The notes under the pieces were generated by a model, which saw nothing but the letters and a program-made list of their open reading frames with translations, was not told where the DNA came from and made no database searches. From Chlamydoabsidia padenii (Eukaryota > Mucoromycota > Mucoromycetes > Mucorales > Cunninghamellaceae), in the NCBI GenBank assembly GCA_025330725.1, contig JAIWND010000019.1, forward strand, positions 558,001 through 622,000: 64,000 bases of DNA. Direction: 5' to 3'. This document shows positions 20,881 to 32,996 of this stretch, in pieces (position 1 is the stretch's first letter; every line of letters begins with the position of its first letter). The translations under genes were made by a program, and so were the position numbers.

Positions 20881-23800
20881 TTATCGTCTAGGTTTTCTTC
20901 GAAGATAGACCAGTAAGATAACAGCCGCAATGTTGAAGCATAGGAACACTAGAAGAATACCAAAGTTGGCCCACTTTGGATGTTGACCCCATCCATAGTT
21001 CGTATCATAGAATTCTTCACCAGTCGAGTATTGACAGTAGCCGCATTGCTCAGGTTGTGTGGCGTTGGGGTTGGAGATATAGCCGGTGGTTTGACCCCCT
21101 TGGAAGAAGGCTTGAGTGTATTGTCCACAAGTCTGGCCAGGAGGAGGGGTAAATCGGATCAGATCATTTTCGGTACAGACCACAGGCGAGTTTTCCATTT
21201 CGTTCACCGTCAGAGCTTCGATAAAGTAGTGGAAAGGATCAGCCCAATACATCCAAGCACTCCAGAAATGTGGCATGGCTTTAGGAGGTTGCATGAGACC
21301 ACAGAATAGGACGAGGACTGATATAATCAAGGGGTTGAGTACGGCTGCCATAGTTCCTGTAGTTGCAATACTGGCAATAATATAACCAAGTGTTAAAGCC
21401 CATGTGACGATAGTACAAAAGACGACGTAGAAGAATCCCACGGCTTCAGAAGTGTTTTTCATGCCAGATGTCCAGTAGAGTCCAAACATAAAGAATGCAG
21501 CGTAGAAGAAGACTAGCAAAAAAAAAAAAAAAAAAAAAAGTGTGAGTGAATTTTGAACAACGAGAGTGGAGTAGTGAGTTATGACTTACTGTAAGGCACT
21601 TCGACTAGTATTGCAGAGATAGACCAAGGTAACCAAGAGTAGTAACGAGATGCATATTCACGGTGAAAGTAGATACGTTCGACCATGAATTTTGGTTGAG
21701 CGAGGATGACGATGGTGAAGGCCATAATAAAAGTGGTGAAGAGGGCAAATAGTCGGTTTTGTAGATCAGATGTTGAGTGACCAAGTTTCCAATAGGTAAA
21801 TCCAGTAAGTAAAGCCGTGGTGACTATATTTAGAAACCGCCCAACATTGTATTCAGGAGATCGCCAGTAAGACAGAGCCATTCGTTTATACACCAACACG
21901 AATTGTGTCCAAAGCGAAGTAGCATAGGTACTTGATTTACGAGTCGGGTTCAGATCGACAGTTTGATGAATTTGTTCGAGTTCTTGTTCCAGTTGCTTGG
22001 CTTCTTTAGAGCTTGCCCACACATCAGCCCAATCTTTGGTCACCTTGCCTGCCGTACCTGCACCCACCACCTCCAAGATGTATTCCGCAGGATTAGCGTC
22101 CGAGCTGCATTTCTTTCCACCATTGGATTCAAAGTAGTCAATCATCACACGAGCATCAGGACCAATGGGACCGTAGTAAGCGGTTCTTCCTCCACGCACC
22201 AAGAGCAGCAAGTGGTCAAAGTGATCAAACAAAATCGCTGAGGGTTGATGGATAGTACAGAGCACAGGCCAGCCAGCGTCAGCCAATTTCTTGATAAATC
22301 TGATAATGTTGTAAGAAGATTGAGCGTCCAAGCCTGATGTCGGTTCGTCCAAGAATAGCAGTTTAGGCTTGCCCACCAGTTCCATACCAATCGTCAATCG
22401 TTTGCGTTCTTCCACCGAAATCCCGAATCCAGATTCTACATCACCAATTTGAGCATCAGCAATGTCTTCCATTTCCAAGAGTTGCAGAATAGTTTCCACA
22501 TAGTCGTTCTTGTCTTGTCGAGGTACTTCAGATGGTTGACGGAGATAAGCCGAGAATCGCAAAGCTTCGCGCACTGTTACTGCAGGTTGGTGCACATCCA
22601 TTTGTTCACAGTAGCCAGTAATTCGTTCAAAGTCAGCCATCAAGACTTCACCATTCAGATACATGCGTCCATCCACTTGACCAATTGTCTTGCGTCGTGC
22701 CAATACATCCAAAAGAGTTGTTTTACCAGCCCCAGATGAGCCCATCAGAGCAGTAAGATGGCCAGGTTTGACAATGCCGCTGATATCGTTAAGTAGTTGT
22801 AATGGACCACCTTTCACCGGAACAGAGTAGTTGACATGGTGCCATGAGAATGTCGTACCAGTTTCTGTTCCTTCCATGTTTTCAATCACATTGGCTTGTC
22901 GCTGGCGTCGTTCATCTTCTTCTTCAGGGGTGCGTTCCTTGGGGGCCTTACCGGGGAGATACAAACGAGTCAGTGTACTTGATCGACCCACAGGACTCCA
23001 GTCCATAGCCAAAGCCGTGATCACCGTAAAGAAGATAAAGAAGGCAACCACCACCACAAAGTCAGGCGCCCACTTTTCCCATGGATAGTATGATAATGCT
23101 GATATCAAGTAGTTATCACCTTGTACAGTGGATGCACCAGGGATACCACCATGCATGGTGCACGTTTTGTAATTCCAGTCAGTGTATTCTAAAATCAGGA
23201 GGTAAATTTATGAGTAAAACAGTTATTTTTTTTTCCCATGTCTTTGGGAGAAACTTACCAGGACCGAAAGGAACGGAATTTCCAGGACCTTCACATGAAT
23301 AAGTCTGACCAGACATTTCGTTTACCATCAGTGCTTTGGTACCGTAAGCAAGAGGATTTATCCAATAGATCCTAAAATTGTTCAAACAAAATTAACCAGT
23401 GCCCTTCTTTTCTTCTTCTTCTGATCATTGACTTACCAGAATAACCAGGGATGTTGAGCTGAATAATTAATGATATAACCTGTGTAGTTGTAAAAGGTGA
23501 TGATGATGACACTTGATACTTGAGTAGCCACAAAGAAGGAAGGAGAAACTGCACCAAAGAATCGGAAGAAGCCAATTGTTGCCATGTTGATGAAGAACAT
23601 GGTAATAAAGTAGGTGAAGAATCGTCCAGCATCATCCAAGTTCAGGCCCATCATAAAGTAAGTACAGACTTCAAATAGTAAGACTACATAAACACATACC
23701 AAAGAAAAAAAGGGTGTTATTAGATCGTTTTTACAAATGTTTTTTATTTTGTTTTGTTATCTTACCTTGGGCCACAGCAAAGGGTATATCCAATAGTACT

Positions 23801-25734
23801 TGAGCAATGTAGAAGGCTGATGGTTTATAAAGGGCAAAGTGTTTATGCTTTTCCAAGATAGGCCGTCCCATCATAAAGCGCACCAATTCGGACTGAGATA
23901 CAAAGGAGTTGAAGATGACGGAGAAGAAGATAGCGCCTGCTCGACTGAATGCCCCGGTGCCGTCTAGAGGATTCATGTAGAAGCACGATGCAGTGATCAG
24001 ACCTTGAATCAAGATGGTACCGTATCGTGAGATGAGTGCTTCCTTGTCGGTAATGAGCAGATGATATTGTCGAATAGTAAGAGCCTTGACTTGTTGATAA
24101 AAGGAGGCAGTGTAAGGTGCACGTCGTGAAGCCCGCTTTTGGTGTTCTTGATCGACAGCCTGGCGGAATTGGTCGGCATGTTGTTCCGAGGCGAGTTGTT
24201 GTTCAATGGTGTCCAGAGAATGTATCATGTCGATATTGAGTTTGGAAGATAAAAAGGCTTGTTCAAAGGCTTGAGCATTTAGAGGTACATTAGATTCAAA
24301 TCCAGGCTTGATTTCACGTTCCAAAGGATTACAGAGACCAGTCAAAAAGTCAGGAGTAGATTTGCGTGGAGGACAATAGAATCCCAAGTCTTCAAAGTAT
24401 TGACGAGCTTGACCAACTGGACCAAAGTAAATGCATCGACCTTCATCCAATAAGAGCACCTTGTCGAATGTGTTGAATATGGCATTAGAAGCTTGATATA
24501 AAGTGGCAATAGTCGTCTTGTGGAAGACATCAGTCATGATTCGAAGAGAGCGCACATAGTCCAAAGCAGAGGCAGCATCCAACCCACGAGTAGAGCAATC
24601 CCAGCAATTGATAGAACTAGAAGTGGTCATGTGTTCCGCAATAGACAGTCGTTTTCTTTCACCACCAGAGAGACCACGTACAAATGCATTCCCCACCATG
24701 GTATCCATTTGTTTCGTGAGGCCCAACATATTTCCCAGGAGATAAAGGATCTTGTTGACAAATTCAGTCTTGGTTTCTTCAGGCAAACGTTTTCCAGGTG
24801 TCTTTGTTCGCAAAGCGAATTGAAGTGTTTGCTTGGCGGTGAGTGTGGGAAAGTGTAGATCTTCTTCTTGATTGTAGCAGACTTGACCTTGGAATTCCTT
24901 GCCAAATGTAAGAGGGTCAATACCACCATAGTTAACAGTGCCATCAATATTAGTAAAACCACCACGCATGTTAGCCAGTACTTTGAGAAGTGAAGTACAC
25001 CCGGCACCAGGACGACCCAACACCAAAAGCATTTCACCAGGTTGACAAGATCCATTGAGATTATGAAGAATGGTTTTTTGATTACCACCCTGACCTATCC
25101 CAAAGTATTTCCATACCTTGAGCATGTCACCAATAAAGTTGAATACGGTAGGAATTGTATGTGCATCTGCCGCAAGACCCTAAAAAAAAAAAAGGAGGAG
25201 GAAAGAAGAGCGGTGTTAATCTTTTTTTTTTTTTTCTCTTTTTTTCGGGTTTAACGCTGCGCCTACCTGAACTTTCAAATCCCGCCAGATCACACCAAGG
25301 TGTTTTGGTAAATGCCCAGCTTGACCATTGTCATTAGACATTCCTTTCAAAAAACCATCAAGATCAAAGTCTTCACTTGTATCTCCTTCTTCGAGTTTAC
25401 TGTTATTGCCTGAGAGTCGACTGATTCGACTCAATTCCTTTTTCAGATCATGATATTCGTCCATGGCAGCTATAGCATAAGGTGATGATAATGATGAAAA
25501 AGAAGAAATTAGAACATCTTGTTTACATTATAATCAAAAAGATGAAATGACGAATTTACCTTTGACATCCACAGAGTTGCCATTAAGTTCGCCATAAGTA
25601 TTGTTTCCATGAAACTGTTCATCCTCTTCGATCGCAGTTTCAATCGAATAGCCATCTTGTGGGGAGTGATCCCTGGGTTTTTCGGTATCCGATCGATTTG
25701 ACATAGGCTTTGTTTTCTCTATTTGATCTGTCAT
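20881..25734 (-). CDS. Full-size PDR-type ABC transporter (ABCG), multidrug/lipid efflux
   Basis: Seven exons, complement(20881..21512, 21590..23188, 23259..23371, 23437..23683, 23766..25179, 25267..25469, 25560..25734), 1460 aa, all GT-AG and in phase. Architecture is NBD1-TMD1-NBD2-TMD2 as in Pdr5/Cdr1. NBD1 has the fungal degenerate Walker A GRPGAGCTS (Cys for Lys, near 182) with signature LSGGERKRLS; NBD2 has the canonical GSSGAGKTT (near 866) but the degenerate signature ISVEERKRLT. This asymmetric pairing is the family norm. PDR linker motifs (YWINPLAYGTKALMVNE) and a second extracellular loop with several Cys before the last helix are present. It acts at the plasma membrane. Motif ATCGGATTTCAACCCC is 70 bp upstream. 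Confidence 0.95.
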
Positions 25735-26500
25735 TATGATAAAAAGATCGATAAAAGAAGAAAGAAAAAAACTGGATCAGGGTTTTTATATTAAAGCGAT
25801 AAAATCGGATTTCAACCCCCGTTACATAAAAGGCAATTGATTACGCTTGTTGGGATACGATCAGCTACGGATACGTTCCAGCATATTTTCCTTGAAGGTT
25901 AATTTATTTGCCAACCACTGTATCATTGTTTATCATGATGGTTCAAATTTCTCCGGATCAATTCTCATCCTTCCATATAACTTTGAGACATAGATCAAAG
26001 TCACTTATCTACCTACAGTTACTAACTTTTAGTAACAAACCCCCAATAAATCTGATCTAAATAATCAAAAAGGAAAGTATTATAAATCAATAAATAAGTG
26101 TATCATGGCTTGTAGTTGTAGAAGGATAAATTCCTGCCCGAGTTTTCTGATCCTTTAACACAAAATTTGAAATAAAACATGGTGAAACGTTACCTTAAAG
26201 GTATTCCGCAGTGCCCCGGACTCAACTTTACCCTATGTTTGTTTGTCTACCTATCATCGTTTTCTATTAGCTGGTGGAAGCACAAGCCAAAATGTTCATC
26301 AACCCCTTACTGATCTGGCAGACTTTGGTGCCTGGGCCGTTTTTAAAACCCAGTAACACAGAGAACATATGACAATATGAGTAAAAATCAGTCAGTTCAT
26401 TATTTATTAAAATCAACATGATGGTTTATTAAAAGTAAGTAAAGATAAGGAGGAAGACAATAAAGAGGAGTATACACAACCCAACTATCCACCACTATAT
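25735..26500. other. Intergenic, PDR promoter and DGAT2 3' flank
   Basis: ATCGGATTTCAACCCC at 25804-25819 lies 70 bp before the transporter ATG. The remainder is AT-rich without open frames of note. Confidence 0.5.
25804..25819 (+). promoter_or_regulatory. Recurrent promoter motif ATCGGATTTCAACCCC
   Basis: Variant of the window-wide motif, 70-85 bp upstream of the PDR transporter ATG. Confidence 0.4.
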
Positions 26501-27817
26501 CTAAGCTACTATTTCTAAATCTTGTTGTCGGTCCTTGGCATACATATCTTTATATTTGTCATAGAGTCCAGTCAATGCCTTGATATATTGTTCTTGAACT
26601 TCCAAGACTTGATCGGCTGTCGGTTCGACTTGATCCTTTTCCAATTTAGGCATCGGTATTGGTTTACCCACTATGACAGCATAAATAAGATCATTATGCA
26701 ATTCCCGAATTTCTTTTTTGGTTTTTTTTTTTTTTTTTCAACTTACCAACAATAGTGATCGGTTTTCGATAAGGTACCAAACCAAAGTCATCTACAAAGG
26801 GGAAAAAAAATGATCAGTTTCCGTACCATTTATAGTAATGCATACGTACAATTAAACAACCCCCGCCCATAAAACAGAGGAAAGGAGATACCAAAGGAAT
26901 CCTTGAACATGGATCGCGCCATATTCAGAATTGAGCCATTTGCCAATTGATATTGATGATACAAATCAGTTTCACCAAACGAGAAAACAGGGACCAAGGG
27001 TACTTGTTTTCGAATAGCCAGACGCACGAATCCCAAACGTTTCTTCAGAATCAAGCGATTAGATTTTGGGGAAGAGACCAGAGCTTCACCAGCACCACCC
27101 AAAACAATAGCCACAGATCGTCCTGGTCCAGACTGTAGAATGTATTCACATGATTTTCGAGAAGGTGAGCAAAAGCCCATGCTGAGAATCAAATCGCGAT
27201 AGAATGGTAAGAAGAAGGCCAATGGTACTGTAGCCAAACTGGGGATGACACCTGGGAATAGACGCGAAAAGCCACTACCTTCGGTTGCAAATAGAGATAC
27301 GAATCCAAAGCTGAGTATTCCATGAGGATGATAACCAAACAAATAGTTGTCAGAGGGATCCAAATCTTGCTCCTATTCAAACCAATCCAATTAAGCATCC
27401 ACACAACCTGTTTTTTTTCCCTTCTTTTTCTTCATTTAATATGTATACCTTTATCACTTGAATGGGAAAGTAATCTGCCAAATATTTCCACAATGACCAT
27501 TCTCTAACCTTTTGGATTCGTCGACCACCTTGTTCAGGCGTTGCCCGATCCATAAACACATACGCCAAATATACCAACGCCAATGGAAGGAAAAAAGAAT
27601 ATGTCCAAAAAGCCAAAAACAACGCTGTTAAAGAGAGTGAGCATGATAACCAGACTGCAATGGATCCTGTTTGAAGCCTTCGTTCAATGGGGACATGGAG
27701 AGGTGCTGATGCCAATGGTAATGGCTCTTGAATGTTATCATTAGTACCATCAGGATTCAGTGACTTTCCTGGTGTGCATGTTGAGTGTTCTGTCAGTGTT
27801 TTTGTCGTTGTTGTCAT
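26501..27817 (-). CDS. DGA1: Diacylglycerol O-acyltransferase, DGAT2 family
   Basis: Four exons, complement(26501..26670, 26747..26791, 26850..27372, 27449..27817), 368 aa, phases consistent, including a 45-nt exon 3. It makes triacylglycerol from diacylglycerol and acyl-CoA at the ER and lipid droplet. Evidence: two N-terminal hydrophobic helices (about 60-95), FGYHPHG with the catalytic HPHG at 138-141, the LGGAGEAL stretch, RLGFVRLAIR and FSFGETDLY, and a C-terminal acyltransferase tail ending LYDKYKDMYA. Length is near the usual 350-420 aa. The frame continues upstream to 27871 but starts there with TTG, so ATG 27817 is used. High-lipid Mucoromycota usually carry several DGAT2 paralogs. 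Confidence 0.93.
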
Positions 27818-29067
27818 AGTAGATTCACCAGTGTTATGTGATATTAAAAAAGAAGAAGAAAGAAAAGCCAAAAAAAAAAAAAAAAAAAAAAAAGGCGTGC
27901 CGCTCTGAGCTTTGATTTTTGATTTTTTTTTTTTTGGGAGGCACTCCTTAAAACTCCCTCCCCCTATTTATTCTCTACCCCTTAAACTTGCCCCACACAA
28001 ATGAACTTACTTATCTTCTCGAGTAATAGTAAACGGTCTTGCAACAGGAAATTTACCATACCATATATTGGTGTGCATAAGTATCGTCCTTGTCAAGGTA
28101 CAACTCTATTTAAGGCATCCGTACATATACATCCATGCATATTCAAACGGCGCTTAAATACGTTATAGATGGCATGAGTTCACCCATTCAAGCTTATAAA
28201 GAGAGGTAATGATTATGTAATGGCAGTAAGTAATACTTTAGCTCCAGTATTTTCATAGAGTTTGTTGTTTTATACAGGAATACACCATGCCTATGTTACG
28301 GAATCTACAATCAATCTGGTCTGGCGGTCTTTGAAATATTTTTGGTTACTAAATAACAAACAAAAAAGTTAAAAGTTCTTATGTTCTCACATAGACGAGC
28401 CTTTCGTCTACTACTAAATACCCAGGCACCGTTTAATATACCAAAATATTCTAGAATACCACTGACGGAGGTGAAATTGACCCATTTGTTTAATCATTAA
28501 TTGGGGCTTTCAAACACTGACAACACTATACATATCGTTCGCCAATAATCAAAATGACTTACCAGTGTAAATTAATCTATTCATTTTATATCAATGTAAA
28601 TTAATGGCATCCCTCATTCTATATCATTAACCTTAATGTGAAATTAATATAAATGCCCCCTCTCAATCCACATCCCCCAGAAAGTTTTTCTGTTTTATCT
28701 TGCCAAGTTTCTCAATTAATAAAAAACTTAATACAAAACCAATATCAAGAGGTTTTTTTTACTACATAATTTGTCTATCAAGTCACTTGACAAGTGTTAC
28801 TTTGTCTTTGTTGATCATACTTTGATGCAAGATCTTACGTTTCAAATCCCGCTTTCCAAATTTGGGATTTCTCTTTAACTTACACTTTTAACACGAACAT
28901 TCAAAAGGTTGAATATAATCCAAAAAAAAAATTCTGGTGCTCACTACATTTATTACATACAAAACCTACTTTTACTACCTTGTTACCTACACTTAACCAA
29001 GTATAGCCGCAACACCCTCCAGATCAAATATTTTCAAACCCCGATGGCCAAAAAAGTAAAAAAGAAT
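27818..29067. other. Gene-poor region, 1.25 kb
   Basis: DGAT2 promoter, then AT-rich DNA with TTTCAAATCCCGC at 28840-28852 and TTTTCAAACCCCGATGG at 29031-29047, both copies of the promoter motif with no gene obvious beside them. Short unannotated transcripts are possible. Confidence 0.4.
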
Positions 29068-29140
29068 TGAGGCGATAGTGACTCGAACACTAAACCTTCA
29101 GATCTGGAATCTGACGCACTACCAATTGTGCTATCACCCC
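29068..29140 (-). tRNA. tRNA-Trp (CCA), intronless
   Basis: A 73-nt cloverleaf on the minus strand. The acceptor stem is GGGGTGA/TCGCCTC (two G-T wobbles), the D arm GCAC-AATTGGTA-GTGC, the anticodon stem TCAGA/TCTGA with loop TTCCAGA (anticodon CCA), the T arm TAGTG-TTCGAGT-CACTA, and the discriminator A. The internal B box GTTCGAGTC is intact. There is no intron next to the anticodon. Confidence 0.93.
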
Positions 29141-29955
29141 ACAGTTGAAATTTTTTTGCAAAGTTATATATAAAGCACTTTGTCGGGATTCAAAAAATAT
29201 CACGTGATTATGATAAAATTGCATGATTGGATGTCGGCATGTCAAAAATCTTCTGTATGGTTTCCCGTCTTACCTCACTGTGCCTACCCCCTTAAAAACC
29301 ATATCACCCCCTTTTTGTTTAAAAAAAAAAAAAAAGTCCTTTTACAATTTGACAATTCTGTGTACCCAAAAGACAAGCAAAAAAAAAGAATTACAGGATT
29401 TCTTAGCTACTATTTATGGCTTTTGTTGCAATTTTGACTTGCAAGGTCTATCAGCGAGCATTAGGAAAAAAACGTAAGTGTAACACCATTCGCCATCGAG
29501 CCGAGGCGGGGTTTGAAACCGGATGTCTCCCCATCAAACAATGAAAAACTATCCCCTTGCATCTGATTGGGTTCCAAAAATGGTCCTCACTTTTTTTCTT
29601 TTTTTCTTTTTTTCTTTTTGCTAAGCTATTGTTTTTGAAAAAAAAGATTGAACATCCTCAATGTTTAGGTAATTAGATTCTTGTCTTCGATATCAAGGGG
29701 AAGACCGTGGAAGGGGGAAGAAAAAGGAAAATAAGGGATGAGTGGCGGGTAGCGGAATTTGAAAACATGCGTGAGTGAAATGCGTGTGAGCGGGTGTGTG
29801 ACTCTTTGGGGGTGCTTGAAGCGCAAATTCATTAATCAGCCTTTCCCTTTCTTTCTTTCTCTTTCTTTCTCTTTCTCTCTCTCTCTCTCTTTTTTTTTTT
29901 TTTATTATTTTTTTTTTAACATCTCTTTACTATAATCTCAATACACTCAACTAAA
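29141..29955. other. Intergenic, tRNA 5' flank and bZIP promoter
   Basis: TCGGGATTCAAAAA near 29185, GGGGTTTGAAACCGGAT near 29508, AGCGGAATTTGAAAA at 29751-29765, then a long CTTT/CT microsatellite and T tracts (29842-29917) just before the bZIP ATG. No gene seen. Confidence 0.5.
29751..29765 (+). promoter_or_regulatory. Recurrent promoter motif AGCGGAATTTGAAAA
   Basis: About 190 bp upstream of the bZIP ATG at 29956. Confidence 0.4.
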
Positions 29956-31158
29956 ATGATGACCTTTGAAGATATTGTCGATATGGACTGGTTGGACTCT
30001 CATTCAGTTAAAGGGGAACCCATGGATTTGTTTCCCAATGACTATGTTGACTTTAATCATTACCTCTCAGCTGACCTGTTATCACCAAAGCTGGAACCTG
30101 CATCATCTCCTCCTCCTCTACTCTTGGCATCATCGCCACCAACCACCTCATCATCTTTTCTCTTCCATCCAGCAACATCTTGTTCTGCAGCGGCAGCTCT
30201 AGCTGCGGCGACCACCACTCCTCCTCCGCCACCTACTTTCCCGTCCACTGAACAAATCAAACAACTGATTGAACTTGCTAAACATCAACTGGCTTTACGG
30301 GCTGCTCAATCTAACAACAATGACAACAATAACAATAACAGCAATGCCTCATCTTCAACCTCATCATCTTCAGACACCAACATTGTGTCTGATCATTCTT
30401 CAATAACATCAGTCACTTCAACAGACTTGGTATCAGCCACAACTACTACCACTTCTGACTCTAACCAACAACCAACTCTGTCATCTTCGACATCTCAACT
30501 TGCTGCTCATCTTGCTTCCACCAGCCTATTTGGTGGCAATGAAAACTTGCCTGATACCGTGTCTCCTGAATCTTTGATGAAGTCAACAGTTACTCCATCA
30601 GCACTAGAACCACAATCAACAAAGAAAGCACAATCACCATCCTTATCTAGCAACACCACAATCAAGATAGAAGAAGATACATCCATGATGCCCTCTTCGA
30701 CACCTTCTCTTGATGATAGTTTGACAACAATGGACGATCCGATGAAACAAGGAACAACTCGACGTGGTTCATTAGGTGAAGAAGTGGGGTCCTTGGAAGC
30801 CTATGCTGCATCTGGTGGAATCGACATTAAAAAGTTAACACCAAGAGAACGTCGGCAGTTGCGCAACAAGATCTCGGCACGAAACTTTCGTGTACGAAGA
30901 AAGGGTAAGAATTACACACATCTTTAATCTTTGGGTTACTCATTAATTGTTTCTTTTTTTATATATATTTACATAATAGAATACATTACTACATTGGAAC
31001 AACAAGTCAGTGATCACAAGAAACAGGCAGAAAACTTGGCCGAGCGACTTGACATGGTGGAAAATGAAAACAAACAATTACGCCAACAGGTCGACACACT
31101 TAAAAGACAAAACCTTTTACTCGAACAACAACAACAGCAGTATCTTCAAGTGTGTTAA
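29956..31158 (+). CDS. bZIP transcription factor
   Basis: Two exons, 29956..30904 and 30980..31158, 375 aa, 75-nt GT-AG intron restoring the Glu of RRKEYI. The intron splits the bZIP domain: the basic region LTPRERRQLRNKISARNFRVRRK ends exon 1 and the zipper (YITTLEQQVSDHK, Leu heptads, Gln-rich end) is exon 2. The N-terminus (MDWLDSHSV, acidic) and Ser/Thr/Asn/Pro-rich middle look like activation and disordered regions. The NKISARNFRVRRKEYI signature belongs to a fungal bZIP group distinct from AP-1/Yap and Gcn4; I cannot name targets. It ends soon after the zipper. Two ATGs (29956, 29959) overlap. Confidence 0.9.
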
Positions 31159-31730
31159 TTTGGATGCATTATAGTCATGTGAATGATAACCTACAATGAA
31201 TGAAACATGTCTCTCTTCCCACCCCTCTCTCTCTCTTTTTTTTTTCACTTGGTACCCAATCCATTTAACACATCATACCCTTCTTAGTTTAGTCTTCCCC
31301 TCTTATCAATGTTTACATCCCCCCTTCTCTCTTCTGTATATATTAACTACAGTATATCATTTGAAATACTTATATAATAAAAAACGCAATAGGATCGATA
31401 TGAATAGTCTATTCTATGTTTTAATAGGTCCCATTTATTACTTTTTATTTATATAGATTAAATGTTTGGACAATCAATACGCCCATTTTAATTGAGAACA
31501 ATGACTTGGATCATGGCAAAATTAATATACCTATATCGAAATCATCGGATCTACGCCATATTTATAACCGAATTCCGAAGAGATGGATAAAATACACATC
31601 CTTCAATCAGTCACTTTATTATCACAAAAAACACTACATTACATTCTACTTACTCTACATACTATCATTAACCAAGTAGGAGTAAAGGGGAAAAAATGCC
31701 AAGTTTAGATGGTGTCAATGGAATTCAAAA
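31159..31730. other. Convergent intergenic region
   Basis: bZIP 3' flank with CT-rich and AT-rich runs. A minus-strand AATAAA-type signal near 31617-31622 could serve the small reading frame at 31731-31888. No other gene seen. Confidence 0.4.
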
Positions 31731-31888
31731 TCACGCAAGACCGGGTGTCCACAAGAGATCGACTATAGAGTTAAATGAAAGGTTAGATTTGTCATCGATG
31801 ATAATTTAACCAGTTTTCAAATATTACCTTCTCTAAAGAATCGACCATAGTGAAACTCGGTATCCCAACCTGGAAGAAGTGCAAGCAT
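31731..31888 (-). CDS. Possible very small gene (30 aa or slightly longer)
   Basis: Two exons, complement(31731..31762, 31828..31888), joined by a 65-nt intron with canonical GTAATA and CTATAG ends, encode a 30-residue peptide containing GWDTEFHYGRFF and ending LLWTPGLA. The composition (aromatic, no low-complexity run) looks coded. An upstream ATG at 32206 could give an alternative N-terminus via a 305-nt intron with a weak GTTAAT donor. A polyadenylation-type signal follows, and a motif variant (ATTCAAATCCCACC, 32409-32422) lies upstream. I do not recognise the peptide; it may be a small organelle membrane subunit or a chance frame. Confidence 0.25.
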
Positions 31889-32206
31889 TAGTGTGTTTCG
31901 AGACAAAGTTTTGTTTTCACTTGATTATAAGCATCGGAACAGATATGTACATGTTGGATTGATTAACTTGTAGTTTTATCTAAAGATAGTTGAGAGGTAA
32001 GGTTAATACAAAGCTTAAAGTGGCTGCCAACGTCCTTTTACTTTTTTCTTTTTTCCTAATGCCGGTTAATATGACTTGATTATATCCATTTCTGTAAAAA
32101 AAAAAGCGTCAGTTTAACAAAGTCGAATCAGGTGGTTTAAAACTTTTCTTGGTTTTTTGAGCGCATGTTGTAATTAACCAGGCACAGAAGTAACCCTAGA
32201 AACCAT

Positions 32207-32474
32207 TTGAATACATTTAGTTAACCGAAGGAATAATACTGACTTTTTCTGATTTACCTATTTAATTTATACCTACTTCATCAAAGACACTAGTTACATT
32301 ATTTGGGTGAGATTCAGTTTGGTCGGTAACTTGAGTGTAAAAGGAAGAAGAAGAAGAAGAAAGGAGAGAGATAGAGGAGGGGAAAAGATAATATCCTGCC
32401 TCCACCAAATTCAAATCCCACCACAAAAGGCCACTTAGGCTGCCTTAAAATGGAACTGAGACATGGCTAACAGG

Positions 32475-32513
<39 letters not shown>

Positions 32514-32996
32514 CAGTTCCCTACACCAAAGGGCTTTTAATGGCGTTAACATTACACTAATACCGACTAATTACAAATGGGGAGATAGTCCCTCATGTTT
32601 CTTATCATAAGATAACTAGCGGCAATAAATTTGGATTGTATTAATCAATTGGAACAAATAGCACAAAAAGAAGAAGACAGTTGTTCCACACTCTGATACA
32701 TGAGTTTCGAGCGACATGTTTGTGAGGCATGCCAAGAAGATGTATCTCCACCTCAAGTAAAACAACAACAACCGGATAAAGTTGGTTCCTGAGCGGAGTT
32801 TAACAATACGAGAAACGATGATCGCCAATTTTCATGCAACTGGGTTGTAACCCTCCCAGACATCATTTACTTTTAAATCTACATTCATTCAACATACCAG
32901 TCATTATAATTAGAATATACAGACGCCATTTCTTTATTAATTAGTAAAAACCAACACCAAAATAAAAATAAAAACTATCTAATTAAACGACCTAAT
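32207..32996. other. Intergenic with T38 tract
   Basis: Contains ATTCAAATCCCACC (32409-32422), a T38 run (32476-32513) and AT-rich sequence. A 70-codon minus frame at 32616-32828 has no coding character. Confidence 0.4.

Noticed and set aside
32616..32828. 70-codon minus frame between the T38 tract and MFE-2
   Set aside because: Begins and ends arbitrarily, no homologous features, no splice or promoter context.
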